Shown here piece by piece: positions 10,728-22,277 of a stretch of 64,000 nt of DNA. The stretch lies in contig CM030867.1 in the NCBI GenBank assembly GCA_018105865.1, positions 7,054,369-7,118,368 of the forward strand, read 5' to 3'. Both the position numbers and the translations under genes were made by a program. This DNA is from Metaphire vulgaris. Its lineage: Eukaryota > Annelida > Clitellata > Crassiclitellata > Megascolecidae. The first letter of the stretch is position 1; every line of letters begins with the position of its first letter. The notes beneath the pieces were generated by a model. The model was not told where the DNA came from and did not search any database. It saw only the letters and a program-made list of their open reading frames with translations.

Positions 10728-10811
10728 AGACATTGACGCGACATATCAACGGAAGCCAATGGCTAGTCCTTGCTATATTAGGCCTATACCTGCTTGCTAC
10801 ATACTTTTGAT

Positions 10812-11212
10812 CAGTGGTGGATTTACCACGGTACAGATGGTACATGCAGGTACCGGGCTTACCTGAAAAATTAATATTTAGGGGCCCACCTTTTCTATTA
10901 ACAATATTTTTGTAGTGATATTTTTATTATTTCTTTCTTTAAATAACTTTATATTAGAAACAAAAATTCGTGTATATGCAACCATATTTGTCACGCAACG
11001 TCCTAAATAGCTTGACAAGCAAAAAAACGATCATCACCACCTGTTCACAATTGATCTGTAAGTCTGCGTTTTCCGAAAGTTTTCCGAGATTCTGAAATAT
11101 CTAAAGTTTCATCTAAAAATCTAAAGTTTCATCATTCGTTCGCAGAATTTTTTTTCGGTGGGCCTCCATAGAAATATGCGTACCGGGCCTAAAAATTGTT
11201 AATCCGCCACTT
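10812..11212. mobile_element. hAT-type MITE, CAGTGGTGGATTTACC ends
   Basis: Exact TSD CTTTTGAT at 10804-10811 and 11213-11220. The right end (reverse complement AAGTGGCGGATTAAC) has a mutated terminal base. A reverse shared module (TTGACAAGCAAAAAAACGAT) is at 11012. A fragment of the family is near 51103. Confidence 0.9.
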
Positions 11213-11295
11213 CTTTTGATGCAGTTATATTCTTATTATTATAAACGCTATGTGTTATTTGACTCAATGAGCAACATCTGTAGATGTTGGGCGCG

Positions 11296-11430
11296 GAAGA
11301 TGGCAGAGTGGGTTACGTGCTGGAGCGTCAGGCTGACGGAGCTAGTTCAAGCCCCGTTAGTGCCCCTAGTGGCTTTCACACAGACAGTATTAGATGCCTT
11401 CTAAGCCACTTTAAATCATGCTAAGTAAGT
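11296..11430 (+). mobile_element. tRNA-derived SINE, family 2
   Basis: Box A-like TGGCAGAGTGG, then box B-like AGTTCAAGCCCC about 45 bases downstream, then GGCTTTCACACAG and CTAAGCCACTTTAAATCA. The 3' part matches the 3' UTR of the LINE at 4590-4848, so this looks like a SINE with a LINE-borrowed tail. Confidence 0.75.
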
Positions 11431-11862
11431 TTAAGTTTAAGATGCATGCTGCTTTTATAATTGACTGCTGACTGCTGAACTAACCAACGTGTCCAGATAT
11501 GCCCAGGCATGTGCGTACTGAAGATGTTTACAGAGCAGCTATTAGCATGGCCTGATCATGCCTGTACAAGTCCAGTTTTTGCAAAGAAGCATTGTTTTAC
11601 GGCAGTTACGCAACTTACAGACGTTACGTCTTGACTGAAATAGAGTAAAAACCGGACAAGAATGCATTTTTCGCATAAGCGGTACTGTATGTGCTGGACA
11701 AATTCGGAATGGATAATTGGATATTTGCGAGCAGCAACTAAAATAAATCTATCAGAAACAGCCAACAGAGTTTAGGAAGCAAAAATGGCTCTGTGCAGTG
11801 TTGTTGATGTTAAAAATATTTGGTTGAAATATGACATTTATTTTGCTGACGATGGTGATGTA

Positions 11863-12159
<297 letters not shown>

Positions 12160-13640
12160 AGTAGTTGTATTATCATTGTGCCGGTGGTGGTGATGATGAG
12201 CGTTATTATCTTGCTGCAACTGGTAACTGTACTGGTAAATGCCTGTGGGCATATACAGTATATCACCGATCTCAAATAGGCAGACGACGACGCTTGGGGC
12301 TCAGCGTGTCTTCTTCGATCGCAGAAATGCGATCGTTTAGTCGTTCGATCATTTCTGTCTTCTTCTGCTTTTAATAATTATCGGATGCGTGGAAAACTTG
12401 GGGCGCTTTCAAGAACTCAGATCTCCGCTCCCTGAATCACCAGAGCCCAGTATCATTGATACGCCGTCGAACAGGTACAATATTACCCTATTATTATAAT
12501 TAATCGTCTGCTCCATTTGCACGAATCGCCGTCGACGCACATCCAACACGTGTGTTGCCGTGATTTGATTGCTTCGCTGAGAAGAGAAAGGTGAATTCGG
12601 TGCAGAAATATCTGGATTCCAGCGAGAACTTTGCCTCCGGGGAACGAAGGGATATCGCTGTAATAATCCGTACAGAATAAGTGCAACATATACGTCTAAA
12701 ACTCTAAGCTAACGCATTGTGGATGATCTGGATATCTGGATGGAGCCGATTGTGCGTATGTGTGTCTGTGCTTGCGTGAGTGCATCACCATCGAATCGGG
12801 ATGAGAATTTTAAAAGTAAAACATTTATTTTAAAAGTATAAACAAGAAAATTGTTAAAATTCTAGAAAGCTCTGACTCGTGTCTGTTTTGAATTATTCTG
12901 ACGACCGCTAACACAAGGCAACAAGTACATTTTTGATGTACAACTGACTGCGATGTTCCCTCTAATTCCTGAAGGTCGGTGTGGGCATGAAATTTCTCTT
13001 GGACAACAATTTCCCAGTTGGCTAACTTTCGGGCAATTTTACTTCGTACAAAGGAACAAAATCGCGAAAATGGTGATGACCTTTCACCTTTTTTGTTTGT
13101 GATCTTTCTCAGTGCTTGTCGTAACTTAAGTTAAATATTAAATATTGAATATTTAAATATTTTAATTTTTATTTTAAAAAATTAAAGCTCCTGCAATTTC
13201 TTTTGGTCAGTAAAATTTTTGTTGGGCACATGTTCCCTCTAAAGTGGGCGGGTGGGCGCCCACCTTAGAAGGAACATTGTTGCTGAGTGGCTGGCATGCA
13301 TGTAGGCCTATTCTACAGTAAATGGAATATGCTGACTCCAAGACAGAAGTAAGATCTTGTCTCAGACAAGTGTCTGTAGGACATCCGATTATCAAGTTAT
13401 CAACACATTTGCAGAAATTAAACATCTGTAACAGGCCGTTGCATATTATAATCAAGGAACAGCTAATGATTTTCATATTTATGGCAAACAAGGAACATTT
13501 CTTTACTCAAATCAGAGATGACAATGAGTCACTCACAATGATCCATGATCCATGCGGCCCATTTAACCATTAATCCATGACTCATGTCACTGGTGACCTA
13601 TGCGCCCGTTGCAATTAAATAGCTATAATATTTTTTCAAG
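12160..13640. other. unassigned intergenic DNA
   Basis: No terminal repeats or coding region that I can support. Short frames at 12483-12689 and 13207-13573 show no domain. A degenerate relative of the shared module (GATGACCTTTCACC) is near 13075. Confidence 0.4.
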
Positions 13641-13779
13641 GCCGTTAACTTATGCAAAGACTAAGGTCATTTACACGAGGCAATCCTATACTGTGAAATA
13701 CTCTGCCGGAAAACATTACCAGCACAGAGACTCTGTTGGACTTTTTACCTAAAAACCCACTTATTTGGATTGAGTTACC

Positions 13780-13859
13780 CGTAATTAGCCTAGTATGTGT
13801 GAAGCGCTCTCTTGTCGTGGGCTCTAGCCCTGCTACTGCGCTTAATAAATTGGCCTGAA

Positions 13860-13894
<35 letters not shown>

Positions 13895-13895
13895 A
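13780..13895 (+). mobile_element. SINE-like sequence with AAAT tail
   Basis: TGTCGTGGGCTCTAGCCC resembles a box B (GGGCTCTAGCCC). It is followed by CTTAATAAATTGGCCTGAAT and an AAAT tail of nine or so units. No box A is recognised. Confidence 0.35.
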
Positions 13896-14235
13896 TGTTG
13901 AGCATCGATCGAATATAAAAACACGTAACTGTCCTACCAAGAAATTCCACAGAAAAGACAATAAAAGGGTTTGACCAAACACGGTCAATCAATCAGGAAA
14001 ACGCCTTTACCGTGGAGTGGATCCAAAGATTTCATTGAAAAATTTTATTTTTATTTTTATTTTATTTTTTTAATGAACGTGAACTTAAATTTTCGTACGT
14101 CTTACTGCACCAAGAGTCTAAACATTTGATGGACCATTGACCCATTGATTAATTATCGATTGATCGATTGATATCGATTGATTATCGATTGATAGGGCCT
14201 ACCTCTAGAGTATTAGAAATGGTGCTATGAAAGTG

Positions 14236-14236
<1 letters not shown>

Positions 14237-14304
<68 letters not shown>

Positions 14305-14345
14305 CATCATCATCATCATCACCACCATCACCACCATCACCATCA
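14237..14345. repeat. ATT then CAT/CAC microsatellite
   Basis: ATT array turning into CAT and CAC triplets. The 14347-14539 MITE inserted in its CAT part and duplicated ACCATCAT. Confidence 0.95.
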
Positions 14346-14346
14346 T

Positions 14347-14539
14347 CAGTGTTTAATCTAGACTCCTGGACTCCGGGAGAGAAACCGACAAAGCCGGGGG
14401 GAAACTCACAAAGCCGGGGGGAGAATTCTGCTAGGGGGCTGCTGTTAGTTGATGTAGTATGCCAAAATTTCCGGGGTGATTTGAAATTTCCGGGGAAAAG
14501 GGGCAATTTCCCTCCGAAAACGGCCTAGATTAAACCCTG
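14347..14539. mobile_element. MITE, CAGTGTTTAATCTAG ends
   Basis: Left CAGTGTTTAATCTAGAC, right GCCTAGATTAAACCCTG, the inverse orientation of the 10304 copy. ACCATCAT occurs at 14339-14346 and 14540-14547, within a CAT microsatellite. Confidence 0.85.
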
Positions 14540-15014
14540 ACCATCATCATCATCATCATCACCCAAAGATTCACTGCCATCTCTGACTCAAATTCTTTGG
14601 GAATTTCGAACCTGGTTGGGCGAGGAGAATAAGGAGAGGATGGGGATGAAACTGTTTCGCTGGGAATCCTGTATGCAACACTGCAGTTGTGTTTATATGA
14701 CGGCTTTGAACCGTAGACATCTGCTCTGAGACGCACAATCGCTAAAATCCCATCACCGTTCGACGTGTGGCGAATGGCAAATGGCAAATGGGTTTCATAC
14801 GGGAATAATAATAATTCCGCCTGCGTTGACAGGGGAAAATGTCGTCTGCTGTTCGCTGTTTGCCCCTTACCCACCCCAGTGCGTCTTTTTATTCGCAAGG
14901 TAGTGCGTCGATACGTCGAATTTCAAGCGATACGAAGGAGGTTTGCTCAGCTGTGTGACAGGTCCGCGGGATTTGTGCCGCCTGTAGCACAGCAATCAAT
15001 TTTTTCTGTGAATG

Positions 15015-15018
<4 letters not shown>

Positions 15019-15052
<34 letters not shown>

Positions 15053-15175
15053 CTGTCTCTGTCTGTCTCTGTCTGTCTCTGTCTCTGTCTGTCTGTCTCT
15101 GTCTGTCTGTCTCTCTCTGTCTGGCTCTCTGTCTCTCTGTCTCTCTCTGTCTCTGTCTATGTCTGTGTGTGTGTG
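15019..15175. repeat. CT/CTGT microsatellite
   Basis: TCTC run, then alternating CTGT and CTCTGT units, ending in GTGTGTGTGG. Confidence 0.95.
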
Positions 15176-15672
15176 GGGGGAGGTGTGGCCGATCATTGTT
15201 TATGCGGCGCTTGATTTCTTGGCCGCATCTCCGCGCGGAGCAATACGGAAAAAATAGTTCTGACTGCGATTCGAACATTCGACTATTATGTCGGTGACAT
15301 TTCGACGCCCGACCGGATTCAGACGGTGCCAACCGGAAGACATCTTGCACCGGAAGATGTCGCCACATGTCGCCGGACAACCGTTTATACGTCATCGTTA
15401 TTATGAGTAAGCGCGGTTGCTGCCCTTACTCATAATGACTCATGTGCCGTATACATCTACATTTATTTGACTGCGACGAAACGTCGCGAAATCCGACAAT
15501 CCGAGCAATAAAATTTGCGGTAAAACGTCGATAATTTTTCTTGTGTTTTATCTTCAGCGTTAGTTTTCCAATCCCTTCAGCATTCAGCTGTGAAAAGGTT
15601 AAACAGTATTTCGTTTAGGCAACACCTTATCTGAAAGTATTGGCGTAGCCACGGGATGAGGGGCGGCCCCAA

Positions 15673-15851
15673 CATGGATATTTTTACACCCCTAACATCC
15701 CCAAAACCCCCAATCTGAGACTGGTACCACCCCCAACATCCCCTAATCTGAGAGCCGGATTACCTTTTTTGCTGTTCATACTATTTTCGGCAGGGCAGCC
15801 CCAGAATATACCAACATCCCCCCCCAATTGATAATCCTAGAAATAACCCTG
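15673..15851. mobile_element. hAT-type MITE, CAGGG.TATTT family
   Basis: Left CATGGATATTTTTACACC, right CTAGAAATAACCCTG. Flanks GGCCCCAA and GGTCCCAC agree at 6 of 8. Nested in the outer element. Confidence 0.75.
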
Positions 15852-16048
15852 GGTCCCACGATTCGGGCTGGGACAGATCGTGGAATTTGTGCAAAACCGT
15901 TAAGTAGTTTTGTGGGGAGGAGGGGGTAGATGTATGAGAATGTGGGAATTAATAAAAGAAGTTCAAAGCGGTAAACGCGACAATGATTTTTTGCTTGTCA
16001 AGACTTGTTTCACTTGAACACCAGAAAGCCTTAAAATGTCGGTGTACC

Positions 16049-16277
16049 CAGTGGCGTAGCCAGGATTTCCGGAAGGGCGGTTGGTCTTGATCATAACCAA
16101 CTTCGGAAAATCTTGACAAGCAATATAGCGCTTACAAATTATTTTGGGTCGTCTGCCAAGGCCCCTTGACCCCTCAAAACGTGTCCGAAATTGATAAATG
16201 TATGGAAACACGTTTAAAAAATTTTCGTCGGCGGCCAAGGGGGGTTTTAACCCCAAACCCTCTTGGCTACGCCACTG
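16049..16277. mobile_element. hAT-type MITE, CAGTGGCGTAGCCAGG ends
   Basis: Ends CAGTGGCGTAGCCAGG and TTGGCTACGCCACTG. Flanks GGTGTACC and GGTGCACC agree at 7 of 8. Carries a reverse shared-module copy (TCTTGACAAGCAATATAG). Relatives are at 34955, 40184 and 43079. Confidence 0.88.
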
Positions 16278-16633
16278 GGTGCACCTTCCCCTGTTCCGTA
16301 ATCACGGCCACGGAACTGTCTCAAAGCAAGTGTTTTTGTCACAAAAATCTTCACAAAAGTCTCTAAAATGCTCTGCACCGCATACAGTTGTAGCTAATCG
16401 TGCAAGTTGCAATCTAGAGTAAAGTTCATCCGATGACATGAATATATTGTTAATTAACCTTTGCTTTCGATCGAGCGCCTGATCTGCGTCCGGTGTTTTG
16501 ATATCTCATCTGTCGCTGGAATGATTTCTTCATGAACAGATGGAGCGCGATTACAACGAGAAACCGTTGCTGAATAATTAAAAGAATGTCGCGAAAGTCA
16601 GTCGGTCTGTCGGCCGTATTCGGTATTTATAAG

Positions 16634-16820
16634 CAGTGTTTATTCTAGCCACCTTGACATTGGGGGGGCGGGAGTTTGAAATGTTTGGGGACAAGGTTTC
16701 TCTCCACGCTTTTGGGGGAAATTTCCATCCCCAAGCTAACATATACAATTTTTTCGGAGGGGGATTTTTAAAACTTGGGGGGGGGGATTCCCCACAAAAA
16801 CAGGCCTAGAATAAACACTG
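16634..16820. mobile_element. MITE, CAGTGTTTATTCTAG ends, 9-bp TSD
   Basis: Ends CAGTGTTTATTCTAGCC and CCTAGAATAAACACTG. ATTTATAAG is duplicated exactly (16625-16633 and 16821-16829), which is nine bases, not eight. Same duplication length at 38894 and 51491. Lacks the shared module. Confidence 0.88.
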
Positions 16821-16837
16821 ATTTATAAGTAACAGGT

Positions 16838-17518
16838 AAAAGGTAAAGGTTATGTCCCGTACTCGAGTCAGAGCGTTGGGTTCCGGCGCTTAACTCCGAT
16901 TTAGGCAATCAGCGGACGAAGGTGGTATAAACAGGCCCGCCGACAGAATTCCAGAGCCCCTGTGCAGAAGGGCCGGCGGGCCCCTGACAAGTCACAAGTC
17001 TTGGAAAAAAAATTGCTGACGACCTTTTTTTTGCTTGTCATTTATTTCACGGATGAATGAACACTACGTGTTGCAAACTTGCAACTCTCGAAAACTGGTG
17101 ATGACTGTTTTTTGGTTATCGCTCTTTCTCACGCTGTTTATGTTGTCTCACCGCCCGCCCCTCTTTTACTCACCGGGCCTCTGTACGCATGCCATGTTGA
17201 CCTTTTTGTGTTATTATTGTTGATAATACATTTCGTCATCGGCCCGGGCCCCCTCCAGGCCTCTGGGTCTCTGTGCATTTGCCCCCTCATACCTCCTCTC
17301 GGCGGCACTGAGTATAAGTCATTAATCTGGGGTAGGTTGCCATTTCTTTCCCCAGGCCCAGGTTTTACCTCGCAGCTTAACGCTTCTCCTCATTTAACCA
17401 CCACCGCCCTCTAGCGAGTAAGGCTGAGTCGACCTTAAGGCTTCTGCGAAGATCGAACCCGCGACCTTCTGCTCAATCGTCCAGCGTTCGTTACCACTCT
17501 GCTAACTTCATGTCCCTC
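16838..17518 (-). mobile_element. SINE family 1, split by a MITE
   Basis: On the minus strand: tRNA-like head (GTTAGCAGAGTGGTAACG, then GCGGGTTCGATC), GGTCGACTCAGCC, and a body ending in ACCTTTACCTTTTACC. The copy is interrupted at 16932-17310. The uninterrupted copy at 25676-25950 shows the pre-insertion sequence GTGGTATAAG. Confidence 0.8.
16932..17310. mobile_element. hAT-type MITE, CAGGCCCGCCGA ends
   Basis: Starts CAGGCCCGCCGACAGAATTCC, ends CTCTCGGCGGCACTG. Flanks GGTATAAA and AGTATAAG agree at 6 of 8. Shared module (GACGACCTTTTTTTTGCTTG) near 17015. Inserted in a SINE, so the empty site is readable. Confidence 0.82.
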
Positions 17519-17774
17519 TAACTAGCAACGAAGTCTTAATCTCGGGTTAACAATAGAAACACGCCGTTGAATGTTGTCCGCCCTCTGACGGCGGTCAAAC
17601 GCTTCGTTACTGCGCCTCCGCCGGAGAAACAGGAAATTGATTTTTACCTGTCGAACATCCGTTCATTTTCTCTTTGCGTTGAGATCACGTAATCCGTCAC
17701 TCGAAGTGACAATAGATTCGACTTCCATGCAGAAAAACCGACTGAAAAATTAAGTTCCAGAAGAAATCTATTCC

Positions 17775-17778
<4 letters not shown>

Positions 17779-17848
<70 letters not shown>
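17779..17848. repeat. AAT microsatellite
   Basis: About 23 uninterrupted AAT units. Confidence 0.97.
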
Positions 17849-17973
17849 GGGTTTAGAATGGTTCAGTAGAATTTACCTTGTGTGTGTGAGAACCACTATG
17901 TTCCACCCATCCATTTAATTCACATTATAGTTTTGCTGTTTAATCTCATTCTTTGCCCTCTTGTCCTCTAGAA

Positions 17974-18571
17974 CAGTGCTTCCCAACCTGTGTGCCGAGG
18001 CGCACAACTGTGCCGCAACAACGGTAGAATGTGCCGTGACAAAATATTGAAAATAGTAAATTAATAATGGTGCTGGTTTAATTGTTAATTATAAGTCGAA
18101 TTATATCTCTTCAATAAAGTTAAGCATGAAATAGTGATACAGATTGCAAAGAAAATATGTAGTTATGAAGCATGGGCGACCACAGAAATTTTTCCAAGAG
18201 GGAGTAAACATAATGGTCATGGCTATGCCACATAAATTTTTCCAAGAGGGGCAAAACACATCTTAACACAATGGTCACGATTAATATTTTAGCAAATAGC
18301 AAGGTTTTCATATTTCAATGGAAATACTGGCATTTTTATTTTCCAGGAGGGGCAAGTGCCCCCTCTTGCCCCAATGTGCGGGCGCCCATGTTATGAAGAG
18401 CGGTAGTCAATATTATACTGTATACTAGGCTAGAGTATAATATATAGTACTAGTAGGCCTATATAATGCATCATTTAAAAATAAAATGTGTGCATTTCGA
18501 CTGCAGTGTGCCGTTGACTGTATGTTTCTTGGATAGTGTGCCGTGGCTGGAAAAAGGTTGAGGAAGCACTG
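17974..18571. mobile_element. hAT-type element, CAGTGCTTCCCAACC ends
   Basis: Left CAGTGCTTCCCAACCTG, right GGTTGAGGAAGCACTG. Flanks CTCTAGAA and TTCTAGAT share TCTAGA. The left part reads GTGTGCCGAGGCGCAC and the right GTGTGCCGTGGCTGG, inverted subterminal similarity. A second MITE is nested inside. Confidence 0.78.
18171..18390. mobile_element. MITE, CATGGGCG ends
   Basis: Ends CATGGGCGACC and GGGCGCCCATG with an exact 8-bp TSD TTATGAAG (18163-18170 and 18391-18398). This copy confirms the boundaries of 773-969. Confidence 0.9.
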
Positions 18572-19031
18572 TTCTAGATGGTTTGTTCCTGTATTTTCCT
18601 TCTTTGTCTTCTATTTTGAGGGTAAAACGGTAAAGATCTGGCCAGTAGAGGAATTTTTCACGAAGTATACAGACGCATAAAAGTGATTGTGGCGCCATAT
18701 TATCTGCCTACGTCGACTTTAGCCTTGGATGTTGCATTTGCAATTAAACTTGTTTATCGGTGATTTCAAGAGGTTTTCAGTTCGTTTATCACGATTTCCT
18801 ATATTACTCGGGAAAGTTTCTATGAGTTCACTTAAATCCATGTGTGATGATGGGCGCCTGAACAAGATAGATCGGCGTTCGGATGATGTAGTGGTGGCTA
18901 TTGTTGGCCTGTTGACTAGAGAGAGTGACGGTAAAAATGACAACAGCATTGGTTGAAGGGATAAATAGCTGAGTCGGTCGGAATGTTGTGTGCTATGTAA
19001 TGGTGTTCTGTATTTTTGGTATTCTGCATAC

Positions 19032-19100
19032 TAATTTTGGGGCGATATATCCATCCATTTTACATTGAGTTACAGTTAAATACCCAGTTAAGGGATTAAG
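19032..19100. mobile_element. 80-bp TTAA MITE, one end degraded
   Basis: CATTTTACATTGAGTTACAG and CCCAGTTAAGGGATTAA match the 9740, 10648 and 62854 copies. The left TTAA end has diverged. Confidence 0.7.
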
Positions 19101-19266
19101 AGCGCAGAGCATAGAATCTCGAAAGCGACAATTCTCCACTGGTGGAATGCTGCCACATTTTTACCTTTTATAGCGGACGCTGCAGGTAGAACCTATAACG
19201 CCAGTTAAAACGCTACAGTAAAGAACTTCGTTAAGACGTAAATGGCTGGTCTGTAAAATGTAGTAC

Positions 19267-19560
19267 GAGGTAAAAGGTAAGGTAAAGTTCATCCGTAGGC
19301 GCTGTGCCCGTAGGTGCCGTTGCTGATCTCCGGTTTCGTGACCATCAGCCCATAGATGGCTAAGCCATTTATCAGCGGACGATGGCCAGTCATTCCGCCG
19401 ATCCTATGGTTACCTTCGCAAATTCGCAATGTTGCCATTGCTACTCATTTTACCACCACGAAAAAGGCTGAGTCGACCTTTAGGGCTCCTGCGGGACTCG
19501 AACCCGCAACCTCCTGCTCCGTCATCCAACGTTGTTACCTCTCTGCTAACTTCCGGCCCC
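19267..19560 (-). mobile_element. tRNA-derived SINE, family 1
   Basis: Minus strand: GTTAGCAGAGAGGTAACAACG (box A region), GCGGGTTCGAGTCCCGCAGG (box B), GGTCGACTCAGCC, and a tail of ACCTTACCTTTTACC. Nearly full-length by comparison with 2858-3140. Confidence 0.82.
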
Positions 19561-20129
19561 CGTACGAGGTACGTTATATCAAATACCATCCAATACGGTA
19601 GCACGTCATACGGGACCTACAATGTACACTGCGATGCGTTACAGCTGTGCATACTGCATACGCTTATAACCGGGTCCGTTGTAACGAAGTTCTACTGTAG
19701 ACATAGACACTGGACACTGGCATTTGAATACTTTGACCATTATCATTTAATGGATCTGCGTATTACTCTCGGCAGATAAATAATCCAGTGGGCAGACCTT
19801 TCGATAAGCGCCTTAATTCAGCCGATGCCGAGAAAATTTGAAGGCGTTAATTCTTCAGTTATCCCGCGGCGGATTTTAGTCTGTTTGCTTGAGCTGGTTT
19901 TACTTAAACTCAGACGGCAGAATGAAAGGATTTATACTTGGTATACAACAGCGTCGCTCAAATTCGTACTTATCAAATACTATCTGCTCGCCCGACAAAC
20001 ATGACGGGAGAGCTTGGCTGTTTGCCACCCGGATTTTATTCGACCGTTTTCGATATATTATATGCTTCCAAATGCTCTAACATTTTGCTCAATGACTCGT
20101 CCTTTGGCTGGAACATGGCTTGATGAGCA

Positions 20130-20325
20130 GTTTGATGTTTGGCAGGTCTCTTTTACGCCACAGCGTCACGTATAGCTGACCATCGGAAAAGAATGACCCG
20201 CTTAAATATATTCCCTATATGTTCAAGTATCTGCCCTTGCGACTTGTTGATGGTCATTGCAAGTGCAATGAGCACTGGAATACGCTTCAAAATGAACGGT
20301 AAATTCGTATCACCTTTCTGAAAAT
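20130..20325 (-). pseudogene. Helitron/Pif1-type helicase C-terminal remnant
   Basis: Read on the minus strand, one frame gives LPFILKRIPVLIALAM followed by TINKSQGQILEHIGN, a close match to the late helicase motif of Pif1/Helitron helicases (fPvrlAfAMTINKSQGQT). It then stops. Shifting frame, the next residues read QLYVTLWRKRDLPNIKLLIKP, matching the last motif (GQLYVALSRvr...l). The helicase of rolling-circle Helitrons unwinds DNA during transposition. Here only the final domain is left, with one frame break and no Rep part. I did not find the CTRR hairpin end. Confidence 0.72.
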
Positions 20326-20329
20326 CGAG

Positions 20330-21060
20330 TCTTAAGATCTTAACCGCATCACCTCAATTGTTTTCTGACAGGTAAGGGAGAAGAAAGGGAAGGAACAGGG
20401 CAGCGGAGAAGAGATGATGAAGAAGAGGAGGAAGAAGAGGAGAAGGAAAAGGACGTGACAGTGGAAAGTGAAGGGAAAGGGGCGAGCAACGTCCATCCAA
20501 ACAATTATAAAAAGGTCGAGCTATCAAGCTCCGCCCATTATAAAACGACGTTACCTAGCAACGCCAAACAAAACGATTTAATAAAGACACGTTAAAAACT
20601 GTGTTGAGTTAAGCATGCGATAAACACATAGTCTACGTAAAGAAATTATGTACACAACGCAAGAGACGCTTAACATCAATTTAAATTTCGCATTTTCCGG
20701 CTAGGTCAGTGACCTTGGCTTCTGACCTTCGCTATGTTCAGACTCAAACTAAGCAGTCGCGTCGGATTTTGCCAACGTTCGATCTTCCGAATGTCCAATG
20801 GTTTAACCCCGCCCCGTTTTGGGGGGACGGACACCTGTGCGAAGATCTAGCACTTTGGTGCTTAGCGGTGCGCGACCCGCGTGTTTAGCCGTGCGATCGA
20901 AACGTTTCGCTTGGAATAGATCGCCCCACTGCCCAGTGTTTAGGTCGTAGGGGAACTGCCTACTTTGAAAAACCCCCCATTTTTTTGATGTTGAAATTTC
21001 CCCAAATGAAACTCAAATGTCCCCAAACATTTCAAATAATAATATAGAATAATAATAATC
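20330..21060. other. unassigned intergenic DNA
   Basis: Contains a purine-rich GAAGAGGA stretch (20370-20450) and otherwise ordinary sequence. No gene or element recognised. Confidence 0.4.
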
Positions 21061-21067
21061 AAAATTG

Positions 21068-21112
21068 ATGATGATGATGATGATGATGATAATAATAATA
21101 ATAATAATAATA

Positions 21113-21147
<35 letters not shown>

Positions 21148-21205
21148 CGTAGGTTAGTGCGGGACAAATAAGGGTGTAGTAGTAGTAGTAGTAGTAGTAG
21201 TAGTC
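21068..21205. repeat. GAT/AAT/TTA/TAG microsatellites
   Basis: GAT units, then AAT, then TTA, and after 30 bp a TAG array. A further short TAG and TTG run lies near 21260-21292. Confidence 0.95.
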
Positions 21206-21379
21206 TAATTTAGTATAACAGTGATTGATCTAATATAACACTGATTGAATGGCGCGTGTAGTAGTAGTAGTAGTAGTTGTTGTTGTTGTTGTACATGATT
21301 GTTAATACACGTTAGGTCATTCACAAAGTGAAGAATCGTAAGTGCGAGACACTGAGGATGAACTTGTCCACTGTCGCTA

Positions 21380-21440
21380 TGCAGTGGCTAGGGTCAGATT
21401 CGTGGCAAGAATCATACCACTACGCCACCGCGCCCCTATT
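21380..21440 (-). mobile_element. tRNA-Gly-like SINE head fragment
   Basis: Minus strand GGTGGCGTAGTGGTATGATTC resembles the 5' half of a glycine tRNA (box A TGGCGTAGTGG). The sequence leaves tRNA similarity after the anticodon region and has no box B, so it is not a functional tRNA gene. Confidence 0.4.
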
Positions 21441-21461
21441 TCCTTATAAGACTTTCTTCCC

Positions 21462-21815
21462 ATGTTTCTAGCCGGGTGGGTGTTGTGCGAAGAGTCCCCG
21501 TTACAGCCGCTACATAAACCATACTTAGACGCTTTGGTCGAACCGATGAAGCCGGAGTTTTTGAACGAAATCTGCAGCGGCAGCAGCAGCAGCAGCAGCA
21601 TCGTCAACGTTTCCAATGGTCCGTATTCAAGTCTCGCAGTGCGGGTAACAAGAGGGCGGGCGTCCAGCCCCAGTTACCCGACGCCATCAACGGATATGAT
21701 TAGGCCGAAGTCCGGGCAACAGCCGGTCGACGAAAAGAAGATTTATCTCGTACATCCACCCGCGGCGCCAATAGATCAAGCTTACCCAATCCACTGCAAA
21801 TGTCACCGAACCTGA
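21462..21815 (+). CDS. unrecognised 117-codon open frame
   Basis: An ATG-started frame of balanced composition (MFLAGWVLCEESPLQPLHKP at the start, a short CAG-encoded serine run, a Pro-rich C-terminal part). No domain is recognised and there is no upstream exon or splice evidence. The preceding DNA is a tRNA-like fragment and the following DNA is a GT microsatellite. It could be an exon or chance. Confidence 0.2.
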   Translation: MFLAGWVLCEESPLQPLHKPYLDALVEPMKPEFLNEICSGSSSSSSIVNVSNGPYSSLAVRVTRGRASSPSYPTPSTDMIRPKSGQQPVDEKKIYLVHPPAAPIDQAYPIHCKCHRT

Positions 21816-21874
21816 TAGCGGTATGGGAGGAGGAGAACTGCTCGCGGCACGGCACACGTCGCTGTCGGTCTCCG

Positions 21875-22041
21875 TGTGTGTGTGTGTGTGTGTGTGTGTT
21901 TGTGTGTATCGATCGATTCGCGGGGTGGTGTTGAAGCGACCATTTTGCCCCGGAACAAATATAAACGGGAGGAAAATGAAGGTAGGTAATTACAAAATAG
22001 GATATTCTAACAGGAGTGTCTGTGTGTGTGTGTGTGTGTTT
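21875..22041. repeat. two GT microsatellites
   Basis: GT runs at about 21875-21906 and 22019-22040, separated by ordinary sequence. Confidence 0.9.
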
Positions 22042-22089
22042 GTGACCAAGTTCCCGACCATCGTGAAGATGTTACGCAGACAAAATACG

Positions 22090-22257
22090 CAGTGGCGACT
22101 CCAGGATTTGGCAAGTGGGGGAGGGCTGTTATTTGTTGCTAGGTATGTAGTTGTAAGTATAGGGTCCCAAGAGGGAGACCAATGGGGCCAATGGAGGTCA
22201 GGCATTCAATACGGGGGTGGATACGGTCACCCGAGCCCCCATGTGGAGCCGCCACTG
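22090..22257. mobile_element. hAT-type MITE, CAGTGGCGRCTCCAGG ends
   Basis: Exact TSD AAAATACG (22082-22089 and 22258-22265). Starts CAGTGGCGACTCCAGG and ends GGAGCCGCCACTG. Relatives are at 36053, 46059 and 62715-62806. Confidence 0.93.
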
Positions 22258-22277
22258 AAAATACGACCAGTAGGCAT

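Larger units (their letters stand above)
15639..16318. mobile_element. composite MITE hit by two younger MITEs
   Basis: The outer element belongs to the CATTGGCGTAGCC family: TATTGGCGTAGCCACGGG on the left, GGGCTGGGACAGATCGTGG inside, CACGGCCACGGAACTG on the right. It is interrupted at 15673-15851 and 16049-16277. A shared-module copy (TTTTTTGCTTGTCAAGAC) is near 15990. Confidence 0.7.

Noticed and set aside
18719..18956. Overlapping 75-codon frames on both strands
   Set aside because: No domain and equal plausibility on each strand. No supporting signals.
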